Source: JAGOEY01 sp017997515 (GTDB lineage Bacteria > Pseudomonadota > Gammaproteobacteria > Burkholderiales > Burkholderiaceae_C). Taken from it: a DNA stretch of 64,000 nucleotides. The DNA lies in contig CP111109.1 of the NCBI GenBank assembly GCA_026314275.1, positions 3,720,001-3,784,000 of the forward strand. Reading direction: 5' to 3'. The stretch's first letter is position 1. Each line of letters opens with the position of its first letter. A program made the position numbers and the translations under genes. A model generated the notes under the pieces. That model saw only the letters and a list, made by a program, of their open reading frames with translations. It searched no databases and had not been told where the DNA came from. Shown here piece after piece: positions 34,739 through 43,728 of the stretch.

Positions 34739-35275
34739 ATGACTGCCAGCCGACTGACCTGTGCCTCCGTGGTCTTGGTGGCTGGGCTGCTGGCGGGCTG
34801 CGCCACACCGCCGGCACCCGATCCCACCGCCGAGATCCCCTACTGCCACAAGACCAACAAGGGCCGGGTGATCGCCTGCACCACGGCCCCGGTACCGAGC
34901 CTGAACGCCGATGCGCAGGCCAAGCAGTTCGCGCCTGACCCGAATGCGCTCACTGTGTACGTCGTTCGGCGCAACTGGGGCGACGGCCGCAACTTCGTGA
35001 AGGTCCAGGCAGATGACGGAGCCACCGTCGAGACCCTGCCGAACACGATGGTGCGATACAGGCTGAAGCCGGGCTCGCACACGATCGCCTTCGATTTCGA
35101 GGGGCAGCGTCCAGCGACGACGGTCGCGGGCAAGGCAGGCGAAGTGCGTTTCGTCCGGCTCGACGGCATGGTCTGGTCCTGGAAGAGCACGTTCACCAGG
35201 GCGACCGAGTCCGATGACGCGATCCGCGAGCGCGCACTGAAGGCCAGGCTGGTGGCCGACTTGACGGTACGATGA
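34739..35275 (+). CDS. Small lipoprotein of the metal-resistance cluster
   Basis: A 178-aa lipoprotein with lipobox LLAGC (MTASRLTCASVVLVAGLLAG). The mature part (EIPYCHKTNKGRVIAC..., then ALTVYVVRRNWGDGRNFVKV and PNTMVRYRLKPGSHTIAFDF) resembles DUF2846-type lipoproteins. A GTG at 34730 overlaps the preceding stop and could add three residues. Probably outer-membrane anchored; function unknown. It is followed four bases later by ynfA. Confidence 0.7.
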   Translation: MTASRLTCASVVLVAGLLAGCATPPAPDPTAEIPYCHKTNKGRVIACTTAPVPSLNADAQAKQFAPDPNALTVYVVRRNWGDGRNFVKVQADDGATVETLPNTMVRYRLKPGSHTIAFDFEGQRPATTVAGKAGEVRFVRLDGMVWSWKSTFTRATESDDAIRERALKARLVADLTVR

Positions 35276-35279
35276 CCGC

Positions 35280-35597
35280 ATGAGGACATTTGCCCTGTTC
35301 ATCGCCACGGCCCTGGCCGAGATCGTTGGCTGCTATCTGCCCTACCTGTGGCTGAAGCAGGGCAGGTCCGCATGGTTGCTCGTTCCGGCGGCGGCGAGCC
35401 TGGCCCTCTTCGCCTGGCTGCTCACGTTGCACGAGACTGCGGCGGGGCGGGTGTATGCGGCGTACGGCGGGGTCTACATCGGCGTCGCGCTGCTTTGGCT
35501 GTGGATCGTGGACGGCATCAGGCCGACGGCATGGGACGTGGCGGGCGTCGCCGTCGCGCTGACGGGCATGGGCCTCATCATGTTTCAGCCGCGCTGA
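35280..35597 (+). CDS. ynfA: YnfA/UPF0060 family small membrane protein
   Basis: A 105-aa protein with four hydrophobic helices: FALFIATALAEIVGCYLPYL, AWLLVPAAASLALFAWLL, the YAAYGGVYIGVALLWLWIVD signature and WDVAGVAVALTGMGLIMF. UPF0060 proteins are SMR-like dual-topology transporters of uncertain substrate. It is the last recognisable cargo gene before the IS copy. Context suggests cation efflux, but this is inference. Confidence 0.9.
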   Translation: MRTFALFIATALAEIVGCYLPYLWLKQGRSAWLLVPAAASLALFAWLLTLHETAAGRVYAAYGGVYIGVALLWLWIVDGIRPTAWDVAGVAVALTGMGLIMFQPR

Positions 35598-35694
35598 TGA
35601 TCAGTTCGATGCCGTAGCGTGCAGCTTCTTTGCCGGTCTGCGCGCGGCCGACCCCGGCTTGAGTGACTCCGCCGCTGTCAATCGACAGGTACAT
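35578..35694 (-). other. Short unassigned ORF left of the IS copy
   Basis: A 38-codon minus-strand frame (MYLSIDSGGVTQAGVGRAQT...) overlaps the ynfA end and lies between ynfA and the IS left end. I do not recognise it. It may be debris of a gene cut by the IS insertion or not a gene at all. The 35598-35729 stretch holds nothing else that I can support. Confidence 0.25.
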
Positions 35695-35729
35695 GTGATG
35701 CGCGAGCTAACGACTTGCGAACGTCTGCT

Positions 35730-36883
35730 TAAGGCAACGCTGATCAAGTATCGGCATTGGAGTAATTTCGGGCAGCCCCGCCCAGTTTGGACGCAGCGCA
35801 GGCTGGGGTTGGCGGCCCAGAGGGCCTTGTACAGGCCCTTGAGCCCGTTTTTGGCCCCTACGGGCGCACCTGTGCCATCAGCCTTTGGCGGCCGAGGAAG
35901 ATGTTGGCCAGTGCCAGGGCAGTGAACGCCCGCGTGGCATTCTTGTGCAGCCCCACATAGCGCACCTTGCCAAAGCCCCACAGCCGCTTGATCACACCAA
36001 AGACATGCTCGACGCGGGCACGAATCCTGGATTTGTTGCGGTTCTTTGCACGAGCCACCTCATCAACGAGACCACCAGCGCGGCGCGTGCGCTGATTGGT
36101 GAAGTCTTTGGCGTTTGGAGCTTTACCCGCAATCAACGCCTTCTGACTGGCATAGGCTGAGTCGCCATACACGCGCCGCTCGTTGCCATGCAGCAGTTGT
36201 GGCAGCGGGTGCTTGTCATGCACGTTGGCGGCTGTGACGACGGCGCTGTGCGCCAAGCCGCTTTGGCTGTCCACGCCAATGTGCAGCTTCATGCCAAAGT
36301 ACCACTGCTGGCCCTTCTTGGTCTGGTGCATCTCGGGGTCGCGTGCCTTGCCTGCATTCTTGGTTGAACTGGGCGCGCCGATGATGGTGGCATCCACGAT
36401 GGTGCCGGTATGGACCTTGAAGCCTCGCTGCTGCAACTCCTGCCCCACCTTGGCAAACAGTGCTTCGCCCAGTTTGTGCGCATTGAGGAGCTTGCGAAAC
36501 TTCAAGATAGTGGTGGCGTCGGGTACGGGCTCACGGCCCAGGTCGATGCCTGCAAAGCGGCGCAGGTTGGCACTGTCGTACAGGGCTTCTTCACAAGCCA
36601 GATCGGCCAGGTTGAACCAATGCTGAATGAAGTGGATACGCAGCATGCGTTCCAGACCTATGGGTGGGCGGCCGTTGCCTGCCTTGGGGTAGTGTGGCTC
36701 GATGACCTCGCACAGGCTGAACCAGGGCACGATGGCCTCCATGGTTCTCAAGAACTCGTCGCGCCTGGTGGGCTTGCGGTAGTTCTCAAAGCTTTGGTCT
36801 GCGGCCATGGCGAGGGTTTGCTGCTTCATCGACCTGTAACGCAGCACCACGCAGGTGCGTGTACCTTAATCAGCGTTGCCTTA
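35730..36883 (-). mobile_element. IS5-family insertion sequence
   Basis: About 1.15 kb bounded by inverted repeats TAAGGCAACGCTGAT (35730-35744) and ATCAGCGTTGCCTTA (36869-36883), with imperfect matches continuing inward. It contains one transposase gene. TTA-containing flanks fit IS5-group target preference, but I cannot define the exact duplication. It sits between the last cargo gene and the island's AT-rich right end. Confidence 0.9.
35858..36829 (-). CDS. IS5-family transposase
   Basis: DDE transposase of 323 aa from the ATG at 36829 (MKQQTLAMAADQSFENYRKP); a frame-extending ATG at 36850 is less likely. N-terminal DUF772 domain (RPPIGLERMLRIHFIQHWFN) and DDE domain with Asp in GTIVDATIIGAPSSTKN, Asp in YGDSAYAS, and Glu in RARVEHVFGVIKRLWG. 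All three acids are intact and no frameshift is seen, so the copy may be active. Confidence 0.95.
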   Translation of the reverse strand: MKQQTLAMAADQSFENYRKPTRRDEFLRTMEAIVPWFSLCEVIEPHYPKAGNGRPPIGLERMLRIHFIQHWFNLADLACEEALYDSANLRRFAGIDLGREPVPDATTILKFRKLLNAHKLGEALFAKVGQELQQRGFKVHTGTIVDATIIGAPSSTKNAGKARDPEMHQTKKGQQWYFGMKLHIGVDSQSGLAHSAVVTAANVHDKHPLPQLLHGNERRVYGDSAYASQKALIAGKAPNAKDFTNQRTRRAGGLVDEVARAKNRNKSRIRARVEHVFGVIKRLWGFGKVRYVGLHKNATRAFTALALANIFLGRQRLMAQVRP

Positions 36884-37016
36884 GACGCGATACGACTGAC
36901 TACAACGGGTCGTAACTGGACTTTCGTGATTTTTGATGTCGATAAAACTGTTAGTTACGCCCTCACTGAGTGAGATGGGTCGATCAAGACAGACTAAATG
37001 TTAGGGTCATTCAGAA
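36884..37016 (+). other. AT-rich right end of the island
   Basis: A 133-base non-coding end, visibly richer in A/T than its surroundings, containing GTTAG motifs (36950-36954, 37000-37004), the TGAGATGGG shared with the inner att site (36971-36979) and the terminal TCAGAA. GInt elements have a short AT-rich 3' end in this position, presumably the recombinase assembly site. Confidence 0.65.
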
Positions 37017-38289
37017 GTCCTGCGAACGTGCCTTCAACCCTCGGCTGGCAGGGGTGCCGGTGGTGGTGTTATCCAACAACGACGGCTGCGCCGTGGCCCG
37101 CAGCGCCGAGGCCAAAAAACTGGGCGTCAAAATGGCCGCGCCCTGGTTCCAGCTGCAGGATCTGGCACGCCAGCATGGCATCGTGGCGCTGTCGTCCAAC
37201 TACGCGCTGTATGGCGACATGAGCCGCCGGGTGGTTTCTGTGTTGCAAGACTTCTCGCCCGACGTGGAGGTCTACAGCATCGACGAGAGTTTTCTGCGGG
37301 TGGAACACCTGCAGTCGCTTTACCGCAGCCGCAGCGCCCTGGGCCAGGTTATCCGGCAGCGCATCGTGCAATGGACGGGGCTGCCGGTGTGTGCCGGTTT
37401 TGGCACCACCAAAACCCTGGCCAAACTCGCCAACCACCTGGCCAAAACCACCCCGGCACTGGACGGCGTGTGTGACCTGTCGTCGATGGACGGCCTGGAG
37501 CGCCGTGCCGCCATGGCCCAACTGCCGGTGAACGCGGTGTGGGGTGTGGGCCGACGCCTGGCCGCGCAGCTGGAGCCGCTGGGCATCCATACGGTGCTGG
37601 ACCTGGCAAACGCCAATCCGGCGCGGATGCGGCAGCGCTTTGGTGTGGTGCTGGAGCGCACGGTACATGAGCTGCAAGGCACCTCCTGCCTTGCGCTGGA
37701 CGACCTGACCGCACCCCGGCAACAGGTGATGGCGTCCCGCAGCTTTGGCACCGAGGTCAGCAGCCTGGCCGCGTTACGCGAGGCCGTGGCCTGGCATGTG
37801 GACAGCGCGGCGACACGGCTGCGCGCCCAGGGTTCGGTGGCAGGTGCGGTGTATGTGTTTATCCAGGGCAACCGCTTCCGCACCACTGGCCCGCAGGGTA
37901 ATGCAGGCCATACGAGCACTGTGGTGTCGCTGGAGCAACCCTGCGACGACAACCGCTTGTTGACCACCGCGGCCTGGGCCGGGCTGCAGCGTATTTACCG
38001 GGAAGGCTGTGCCTACAAAAAATGCGGTGTGATACTGCTGGAGCTCAGTGCCCGGCGCCAACACCAGGAAACCCTGTTCGGCAGCACGGCGGTCCACGGT
38101 CCATCGACCCCATCCGCGCAATCGGCCAAGGTGATGGCCGCCATGGACGCCATCAACCACATCTGGGGCCGTGGCACCCTGCGCACGGCTGCGGCAAGTC
38201 TGTCGCAGCAGGCGCAGTGGGCCATGCTCTCGGGGCACCGATCATCCCGCTACACCACGCGCTGGGATGAGCTGCCGGTGGTGAAGTAA
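37017..38289 (+). pseudogene. umuC: umuC 3' part (DNA polymerase V catalytic subunit), separated from its start
   Basis: Starts at the right junction (GTCCTG) and continues as CERAFNPRLAGVPVVVLSNN, then YSIDESFLRVEHL (catalytic Asp-Glu), the helix-hairpin-helix VWGVGRRLAAQLEPLGIHTV, and a C-terminal little-finger and DUF4113 region ending TTRWDELPVVK. About 423 residues remain, so only the first 26 are missing. A frame reading through the AT-rich end from 36970 could begin at GTG/ATG codons but lacks the polymerase N-terminus and its first metal-binding Asp, so the product would be inactive. Confidence 0.93.
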
Positions 38290-38388
38290 CACCCCCCAAG
38301 CTGCTGCGCAGCTCCCCCTTCTGCTCCACGGTGTCTGCTGGTGTGGCCTGCTCCGCGGCCGTTTGAAGGGTGAGTGCGGGGGTGTTCG
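38290..38388. repeat. Short intergenic GC-rich repeat-like segment
   Basis: CCCCCCAAGCTGCTGCGCAG and downstream GGCCTGCTCCGCGGCC are hairpin-forming sequences similar in style to 8780-8915 and to repeats common in Comamonadaceae intergenic DNA. It separates convergent umuC' and the hydrolase gene and probably terminates both. Confidence 0.4.
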
Positions 38389-38390
38389 GG

Positions 38391-38996
38391 TTATTTGATC
38401 AACGGGTGGATCGCCTTGAAGTCACGGTGCTCCGCCGTGCGCAGCCACTCGAACACCACCATTTCGGTGGTCACCAGCTCGGCTCCAGCACCGGCCAGGC
38501 GGTCGAAGGCGGCATCGCGGTTGCGTTCGGTGCGGGAGCCACAGGCGTCGGTCACCACCCACACGTCAAACTCGTCTTCCAGCAAGTCCAGCGCGGTCTG
38601 CAGCAGGCACACATGGGCTTCACAACCTGCCACCACCACCATGGGCCGTTCTGCCGCGCCGTCGCCTTGGGGTTTTTGCAGGTGTTTGGGCAGGCTGCGG
38701 GCGTTGCCTGCAGGTGGGCGCGCGGGCGGGCGCAGCCATTCACCCAGGCCCTCCTCCACCGCGCTGAAATGCATCTTGCTCAGGGTGCGCTGGCACAGGG
38801 CGCGTAATTCGGCATCGTTTTCGCCCAGCTTGGACGGGTTTTGCTCGGTGCCCCAGACGGGCACCTGCAGGGCACGTGCGGCCTGGGCCAGCACACGGGC
38901 GTTGGCCAGCACGGCCTGGCCTTCAAAAATGGCGGGCAGCAGGCGGGTCTGGTAGTCCACCAGCACCAGTTGGGATTCAGACGCTTCAAGCAGCAT
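38391..38996 (-). CDS. Isochorismatase-family cysteine hydrolase
   Basis: A 201-aa YcaC-like hydrolase. The catalytic triad is Asp14 (LVLVDYQTRLL), Lys in LSKMHFSA (about 92) and Cys in VVAGCEAHVCLLQTALDLL (about 124). The cis-peptide-bearing VAGCEAHVC is typical. The reaction is hydrolysis of an amide or N-acyl bond of an unknown small substrate. It follows the PQQ-type dehydrogenase gene by 58 bases on the same strand and is convergent with umuC. Confidence 0.88.
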   Translation of the reverse strand: MLLEASESQLVLVDYQTRLLPAIFEGQAVLANARVLAQAARALQVPVWGTEQNPSKLGENDAELRALCQRTLSKMHFSAVEEGLGEWLRPPARPPAGNARSLPKHLQKPQGDGAAERPMVVVAGCEAHVCLLQTALDLLEDEFDVWVVTDACGSRTERNRDAAFDRLAGAGAELVTTEMVVFEWLRTAEHRDFKAIHPLIK

Positions 38997-39054
38997 GGGG
39001 GTCTTTCAAAATCACATCACAGAATGCCGCCATTGTCCCTGACTCGCCAACCCC

Positions 39055-40191
39055 TCACGGTGCCGCTGGCAGCAGCCGCAGCAAGCGCCCGTTGGCGGCA
39101 TCCGTCAGCACGTACAACAAACCGTCCGGCCCCTGGCGCACGTCACGGATACGTTCTTTGCCGTCGGCCAGCAATTTGTGTTCGGCCTTGACCTGCCGAC
39201 CGTCCAGCACCATGCGGTTGAGGTAGCCAAACTTCAGCGAGCCGACAAACAGGTTGCCCTTCCAGGCCGCGCCGTAGCGGTCGCTGGTGAGGAACACCAT
39301 GCCCGACGGTGCAATCGACGGCACCCAGTAGTGCAGCGGCTGCTCCATGCCGGCGCGTTGGGTGCCCTCGCCCATCTTGCCGCCGCCGTAGTTTTCGCCG
39401 TAGGTGATGACGGGCCAGCCGTAGTTGCGCCCGGCCAGGGGCAGGTTGATCTCGTCGCCACCTTGTGGGCCGTGTTCGTTCATCCAGTAAGTGCCGTCCG
39501 GGGCGAGTGTGGCCCCTTGTGCGTTGCGGTGGCCGTAGCTCCAGATTTCGGGCAGTGCGCCAGGTTTGCCTACAAAGGGGTTGTCGGCCGGCACGGTGCC
39601 GTCCTTGTTCACGCGCACCACCTTGCCCAAGTGGTTGTCGAGCTTCTGGGCGTCGTCGCGCCGGTTGTAACGCTCACCCAGGGCCAGAAACAGCGTGCCG
39701 TCCCGCGCCTCCGCAATACGGCAGCCAAAGTGCAGGTTGCTGGCCACCTTGGGTTTCTGGCTGAAGATGACCTGTACATCTTCCAGCTGGGTGCCGTCCT
39801 GCGACAGGCGGGCCTTGGCCAGCGCCGTGCTGTTGGTGCCCGACATGGGGGCCGTGTCGGGCTCAGCAAAGCAGAAATACAGCGTGCGGTTGCGGGTGAA
39901 TGCAGAGTCGGTCACCACATCCAGCAAACCGCCCTGCCCGCCCGCGGCAATGGCTGGCAGGCCGCGCACGGGCGGCAGAACCTTGCCACCGGCCTCCACC
40001 ACCCGCAGCCGACCGGGCCGCTCGGTTACCAGAAAACGGCCTTCCGGCAAAAAAGCCAGCGCCCACGGGTGTTCCAGCCCTTGTGCCACCACCTGTGCCC
40101 GCACGCCCTGGGCGCTGGCCTGGGTGGCTATTGCTGCAAAAACAATAGCTGGAACCGCACGCAGAATGGGCACTACAGGCACTTTTTTCAT
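39055..40191 (-). CDS. PQQ-dependent aldose sugar dehydrogenase (soluble GDH family)
   Basis: Periplasmic six-bladed propeller of 378 aa from the ATG at 40191 (TTAGGAA upstream). A signal peptide (VPVVPILRAVPAIVFAAIAT, cleavage after ASA) precedes LEHPWALAFLPEGRFLVTER. PQQ/calcium-site motifs include GERYNRRDDAQ, SYGHRNAQGATL, NEHGPQGGDEINL and YGWPVITYG. It is like E. coli YliI (Asd). Electrons go to ubiquinone or cytochrome. The DNA for the end of the signal peptide (about 40125-40180) is a copy of the dispersed repeat. Confidence 0.92.
   Translation of the reverse strand: MKKVPVVPILRAVPAIVFAAIATQASAQGVRAQVVAQGLEHPWALAFLPEGRFLVTERPGRLRVVEAGGKVLPPVRGLPAIAAGGQGGLLDVVTDSAFTRNRTLYFCFAEPDTAPMSGTNSTALAKARLSQDGTQLEDVQVIFSQKPKVASNLHFGCRIAEARDGTLFLALGERYNRRDDAQKLDNHLGKVVRVNKDGTVPADNPFVGKPGALPEIWSYGHRNAQGATLAPDGTYWMNEHGPQGGDEINLPLAGRNYGWPVITYGENYGGGKMGEGTQRAGMEQPLHYWVPSIAPSGMVFLTSDRYGAAWKGNLFVGSLKFGYLNRMVLDGRQVKAEHKLLADGKERIRDVRQGPDGLLYVLTDAANGRLLRLLPAAP
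40125..40180 (-). repeat. Dispersed short repeat inside the dehydrogenase signal peptide
   Basis: GGCTATTGCTGCAAAAACAA followed by TAGCTGGAACCGCACGCAGA and GGGCACTACAGGCAC matches the same repeat family. Translated, it gives VPILRAVPAIVFAAIAT, a serviceable hydrophobic signal core. Confidence 0.55.
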
Positions 40192-40368
40192 AAATTTATT
40201 CCTAATGGCACATATCTTGTATGTGAAAATAGAGTCAGAAAATAGCCACATCGTTCATAAATTTTGGGGTGATAAAGCATCTTGTCCTACACCTTTACAA
40301 AGAAAAATGTTAGCAAAATGGCGGGCTGCAAGCTTGTCCCTTGCCATGCCGTGGTAACCTCCGCCCCC

Positions 40369-40923
40369 ATGACAAAGTGGCTCTGTACCCTCGCGCTCTC
40401 GTTCACCTGTGTGGTGGGCCAGGCAGCCCCCCTCTCCTCCCAAGACGACATGGACCGCCTGCTGGCAGATAAAAATCTGCTGACCCGGCTGGACGATGTG
40501 CGCCACCGCGTGACCGACAAGGCGTCGGGCATCGTGTTCAACGCCGTTGGTTTTATGGGTGTTCCATACACCCGCGGTGGTAACACCGTGGACTCGGGTT
40601 TTGACTGCAGCGGTTTTGTGCGTGCCATGTACCAGCAGACCGTCGGCCTGCTGCTCCCCCGCCGCGCCAACGAACAGGCCGCCGCCACCCAAACCATCGA
40701 CAAGGCCGAGCTGCAGCCCGGTGACCTGGTGTTCTTCAACACCATGCGCCGCACCTTCAGCCATGTGGGCATCTACATGGGGGACGGCAAGTTCATCCAC
40801 TCGCCCAAGCCCGGCGCCCAGGTGCGGGTGGAAGACATGACGGCCGGTTACTGGCGCACCCGCTTTGACGGTGCCCGCCGCGTGCTGACGTCCAAGCTGG
40901 ACGCAGCGCCGCCAGCGCCTTGA
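40369..40923 (+). CDS. NlpC/P60 family cell-wall hydrolase
   Basis: A 184-aa exported peptidase from the ATG at 40369 (MTKWLCTLALSFTCVVGQAA signal peptide); the frame is open to 40282. Catalytic Cys in DSGFDCSGFVRAMY (about 75-88), His in RTFSHVGIYMGDG and a polar third residue in KFIHSPKPG. It cleaves gamma-D-Glu-diaminoacid bonds in peptidoglycan stem peptides. It is monocistronic, divergent from the aldose dehydrogenase and convergent with the DUF455 gene. Confidence 0.9.
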   Translation: MTKWLCTLALSFTCVVGQAAPLSSQDDMDRLLADKNLLTRLDDVRHRVTDKASGIVFNAVGFMGVPYTRGGNTVDSGFDCSGFVRAMYQQTVGLLLPRRANEQAAATQTIDKAELQPGDLVFFNTMRRTFSHVGIYMGDGKFIHSPKPGAQVRVEDMTAGYWRTRFDGARRVLTSKLDAAPPAP

Positions 40924-40952
40924 TAACGCAAGCCTGGACGCCGGCCTTCCAC

Positions 40953-41771
40953 TCAGGCTTCGGCGTCCGCCCCTTGTGCTTGTAGTGCGGCCAGTTCGGC
41001 ATCGCTGAACCCCGCCGCCTGCCGCGCAGGCATGTTGAACGGGCCGCGCAAACGGGGTGCGCGGTACTGCCGGGTCAGCGCGGCATAGGTGGACACCGGC
41101 TCCAGCCCCCGCTCCATACACAAATACCCATACCAGCGGTTGCCCACCAGCACGTGGCCAATCTCGTCTCGCAGGATGGTGTCCAGAATCGCCGCACCTG
41201 CAGCGTCTCCCACCGAGGCCAGTTTGTGCCGCACCCCAGGCGACGCGTCCAGCCCACGTGCCTCCATGGTGCGTGGCACCAGGGCCATCCGCGCCAGCAC
41301 GTCCTGCTGCGTACGCTCTGCCATCTCCCACAGGGCGTTATGGGCGTCAAAGTCACCATAGGCATACCCCAGCGACAGCAGGTGGTCACGCAGCAGCTCG
41401 AAGTGCAGCGCCTCTTCCTGCATCACGCGCAGCCAGTCGCTGTAGTACGTGTCCGGCATGTCTGCAAACCGCCAGACGGCATCCGCGGCCAGGTCAATAG
41501 CGTTGAGCTCGATATGCGCCAGTGAATGCAGCAGCGCCGCACGCCCTGCAACGGTGGTGATGGACGGTTTCTTGAGGCCCCTGTGCTCCACCAGCCGGGG
41601 CACGGCAGGACGCCCCGGGATACCTGCGGGCACCGGCAGCTGCTCCGACGCACCCGTGGGGGCAGCGGCATCTGACGCACGGGCAAGGCGGGCTTTGAGG
41701 TTCGGGTCAGGCTCCAGCAGCACAGCCAGGGCCTGGGCCCGCAGGGAAATCAGAGAGGACAGGGAAGACAT
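40953..41771 (-). CDS. DUF455 ferritin-like protein
   Basis: A 272-aa protein of the ferritin-like DUF455 family from the ATG at 41771. Metal-ligand style motifs are LLHSLAHIELNAIDLAADAV (Glu, His, about 98-117), QEEALHFELLRDHL (Glu/His, about 140-153) and LRDEIGHVLVGNRWYGYLC. A di-iron or related centre is likely; the reaction is unknown. The start overlaps the context of the DUF900 gene, whose corrected stop is 20 bases upstream, suggesting an operon. Confidence 0.85.
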   Translation of the reverse strand: MSSLSSLISLRAQALAVLLEPDPNLKARLARASDAAAPTGASEQLPVPAGIPGRPAVPRLVEHRGLKKPSITTVAGRAALLHSLAHIELNAIDLAADAVWRFADMPDTYYSDWLRVMQEEALHFELLRDHLLSLGYAYGDFDAHNALWEMAERTQQDVLARMALVPRTMEARGLDASPGVRHKLASVGDAAGAAILDTILRDEIGHVLVGNRWYGYLCMERGLEPVSTYAALTRQYRAPRLRGPFNMPARQAAGFSDAELAALQAQGADAEA

Positions 41772-41791
41772 GGGCAACGGAAAACGTGCCC

Positions 41792-43146
41792 TCAAGGCCG
41801 TGCCCGCCCCCGCCGCTGCATCTCCGACTGCGGGCCCACCAGGCGCAGCACCCGGTCGTAAAAGTCGGCCGGGAACGTCCAGTACTGTGCACCGGCCGCT
41901 GTGCGCTGGCTGTCCAGTCCACGGGGTTGTGGCGCGGCGTTCAGCAGAAACTGGGTCACCAGGTCCCCACTGACCCACTGACCCACGGGTCGTCGTACCA
42001 GAACGCATGGGAGCTTTCAGGCAGGTTGGGAATGTCGTTGGGGTCCACCTTGATGATGTCGAATTGCATTTTTTGCGATGCATCCACCAAAAATGCAGAC
42101 TGCTCGGTGCTGAGTTCGCTCAGGTTCGGGCGGCCTGCACGGGACGCACGCCCCACGATGGCGGCAAACCGCAGCACCGAATCGTTCAGGTTGGCCGCCA
42201 CACTCACGCGGTTGGTCAGGTCAATGTAGGTGCCCAGTTCGTTCACAAAACGGCGGGTGTCGATGTCGGGGGCCGCGAAGTAGATCTGGCCCAAACGCAG
42301 GCGGGCACGTTGTGCATCCCGTGTTTCACCGGGCCGGGGCGCGCCGAGTTGCGCCAGCGCGGGGCTGGTGACCTGCGCGCCCGCGCTGTAGGCCAGCACG
42401 TCGATCTTCGAGGCATTGGTGTTGGCCGCCAGCAGCTCCACCAAGCGGGCAAACGGGTCCACGGTGGCCGCGGCGTTGTTCACGTCCGTCAGGTAACGCA
42501 GTAGCGAGCCTGCTGATGGCCACATGAAAGAAATGACCACCATGCGCCGCCCCATGAAGTGGCGGAACTGCGCGGCCTGCGCGGCGGCACGTGGCACCGT
42601 GTTGTTGGAGCCGTGTACATAGATCAACAGCTCGGGGTTGTGGCTGGCCGCAAGCGCCTTGTTCACCATCGCAAAAAACGCCTGCGCTTCGGCCGAGTTC
42701 TTGACCTCTTCATCGGCCTTGAGCACGGCCATTTGCTCCAGACTTTCCAGATGCACAATCGGCCGCTCGCCCGGGTCGTCGCTGGTGGACATGCGGTGCA
42801 GCGTCTCCCAGTCCAGCGTTTCGTCGCCCACGCGTACATGGGCAATACCCATACGCAAGTCCTGTGACGGCAGGATGGTGTGTAAGGGTTCGGGCTTTTC
42901 GATCAGCACCAGCCGGTTGGTGGCGTACAGCACCGGCACCTCGGTGGTTTGCAGGGCGGGCCCGGCTTTCTCGAACGGGTCCGCCTCGCCTTTGGTAAAA
43001 CCCACCGGCGTGGGCATCAGCCGCACGGGTGACTGGCAGCCGGCCAGCAGCCCGAACAACACCAGCGCAGGCCACAAACGGGCCATCCGGGCGACACCTG
43101 TGGGCGAACGGCGCAAAGACTCACGGGGGGTAAATAACGGGTGCAT
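41792..43146 (-). pseudogene. DUF900 alpha/beta-hydrolase lipoprotein disrupted by an 8-bp tandem duplication
   Basis: Envelope alpha/beta hydrolase: lipobox LFGLLAGC, YATNR motif (VPVLYATNRLV), YVHGSNN oxyanion region and nucleophile in VLAYSAGAQVTS. The frame from 43146 ends prematurely at 41956 after DDPWVSGSVGTW. In the next frame VSGDLVTQFLLNAAPQPRGL continues to 41792. TGACCCAC is present twice in tandem at 41971-41978 and 41979-41986; deleting one copy gives a 448-aa protein. The loss would truncate only about 60 residues, so partial function is possible. A start at 43086 would place the lipobox normally. Confidence 0.83.
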
Positions 43147-43248
43147 GGCGGTTTCTGCAAAAGGAGTCAGATGGAAAGGCACAAGCATAAGCGCAGAGCC
43201 GGGTGAAATAGCGGCATACAACGCCTGCACATTTGCCAGAATGCGGCC

Positions 43249-43728
43249 ATGGCTTCCACACAACACCCTGCGCGCTACTGGCTCATGAAATCCGAGCCTG
43301 CCGAATGCTCCATCGACGACGCCCTGGCCGCCGCCAACGCCACCGTGCCCTGGACGGGTGTGCGCAACTACCAGGCCCGCAACTTCATGCGCGACGGCAT
43401 GCAGGTGGGGGACGGTGTGCTGTTCTACCACTCCAGCTGCGCCGTGCCGGGCATCGCAGGCCTGGCGCAGGTGGCCTCCAGCACACGCACCGACCCGACG
43501 CAGTTTGACCCCGAGTCGCCGTACTACGACCCCACCTCACCACCCGACCAGCCCCGCTGGCTGCTGCTGGACGTGCAGGCCCTGCGCAAAACCCGGCTGC
43601 TGGGCCTGCCAGAGCTGCGAAACCATCCGGACCTGGCGGCACTGCGGGTTTTGCAGCGGGGCAACCGGCTGTCGATCACCCCGGTGGAGGCGGCGCACTG
43701 GGCGCAGATTCTGGCGTTGCTGACATAA
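43249..43728 (+). CDS. EVE-domain protein
   Basis: A 159-aa PUA-like EVE domain (thymocyte nuclear protein 1 type): ARYWLMKSEPAECSIDDAL and WTGVRNYQARNFMRDGMQVG bear the signature Trp, Lys-Ser-Glu-Pro and Val-Arg-Asn-Tyr-Gln-Ala residues that line the pocket for modified bases. LFYHSSCAVPGIAGLAQV follows. Its 3' end overlaps the convergent methyltransferase gene by 53 bases. A reader of modified nucleic acid is the usual proposal. Confidence 0.92.
   Translation: MASTQHPARYWLMKSEPAECSIDDALAAANATVPWTGVRNYQARNFMRDGMQVGDGVLFYHSSCAVPGIAGLAQVASSTRTDPTQFDPESPYYDPTSPPDQPRWLLLDVQALRKTRLLGLPELRNHPDLAALRVLQRGNRLSITPVEAAHWAQILALLT

Noticed and set aside
36970..37016. A new functional umuC start in the island's right end
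   Set aside because: The read-through frame (MRWVDQDRLNVRVIQK) lacks the N-terminal polymerase strand with the metal-binding Asp, and has no good ribosome site.
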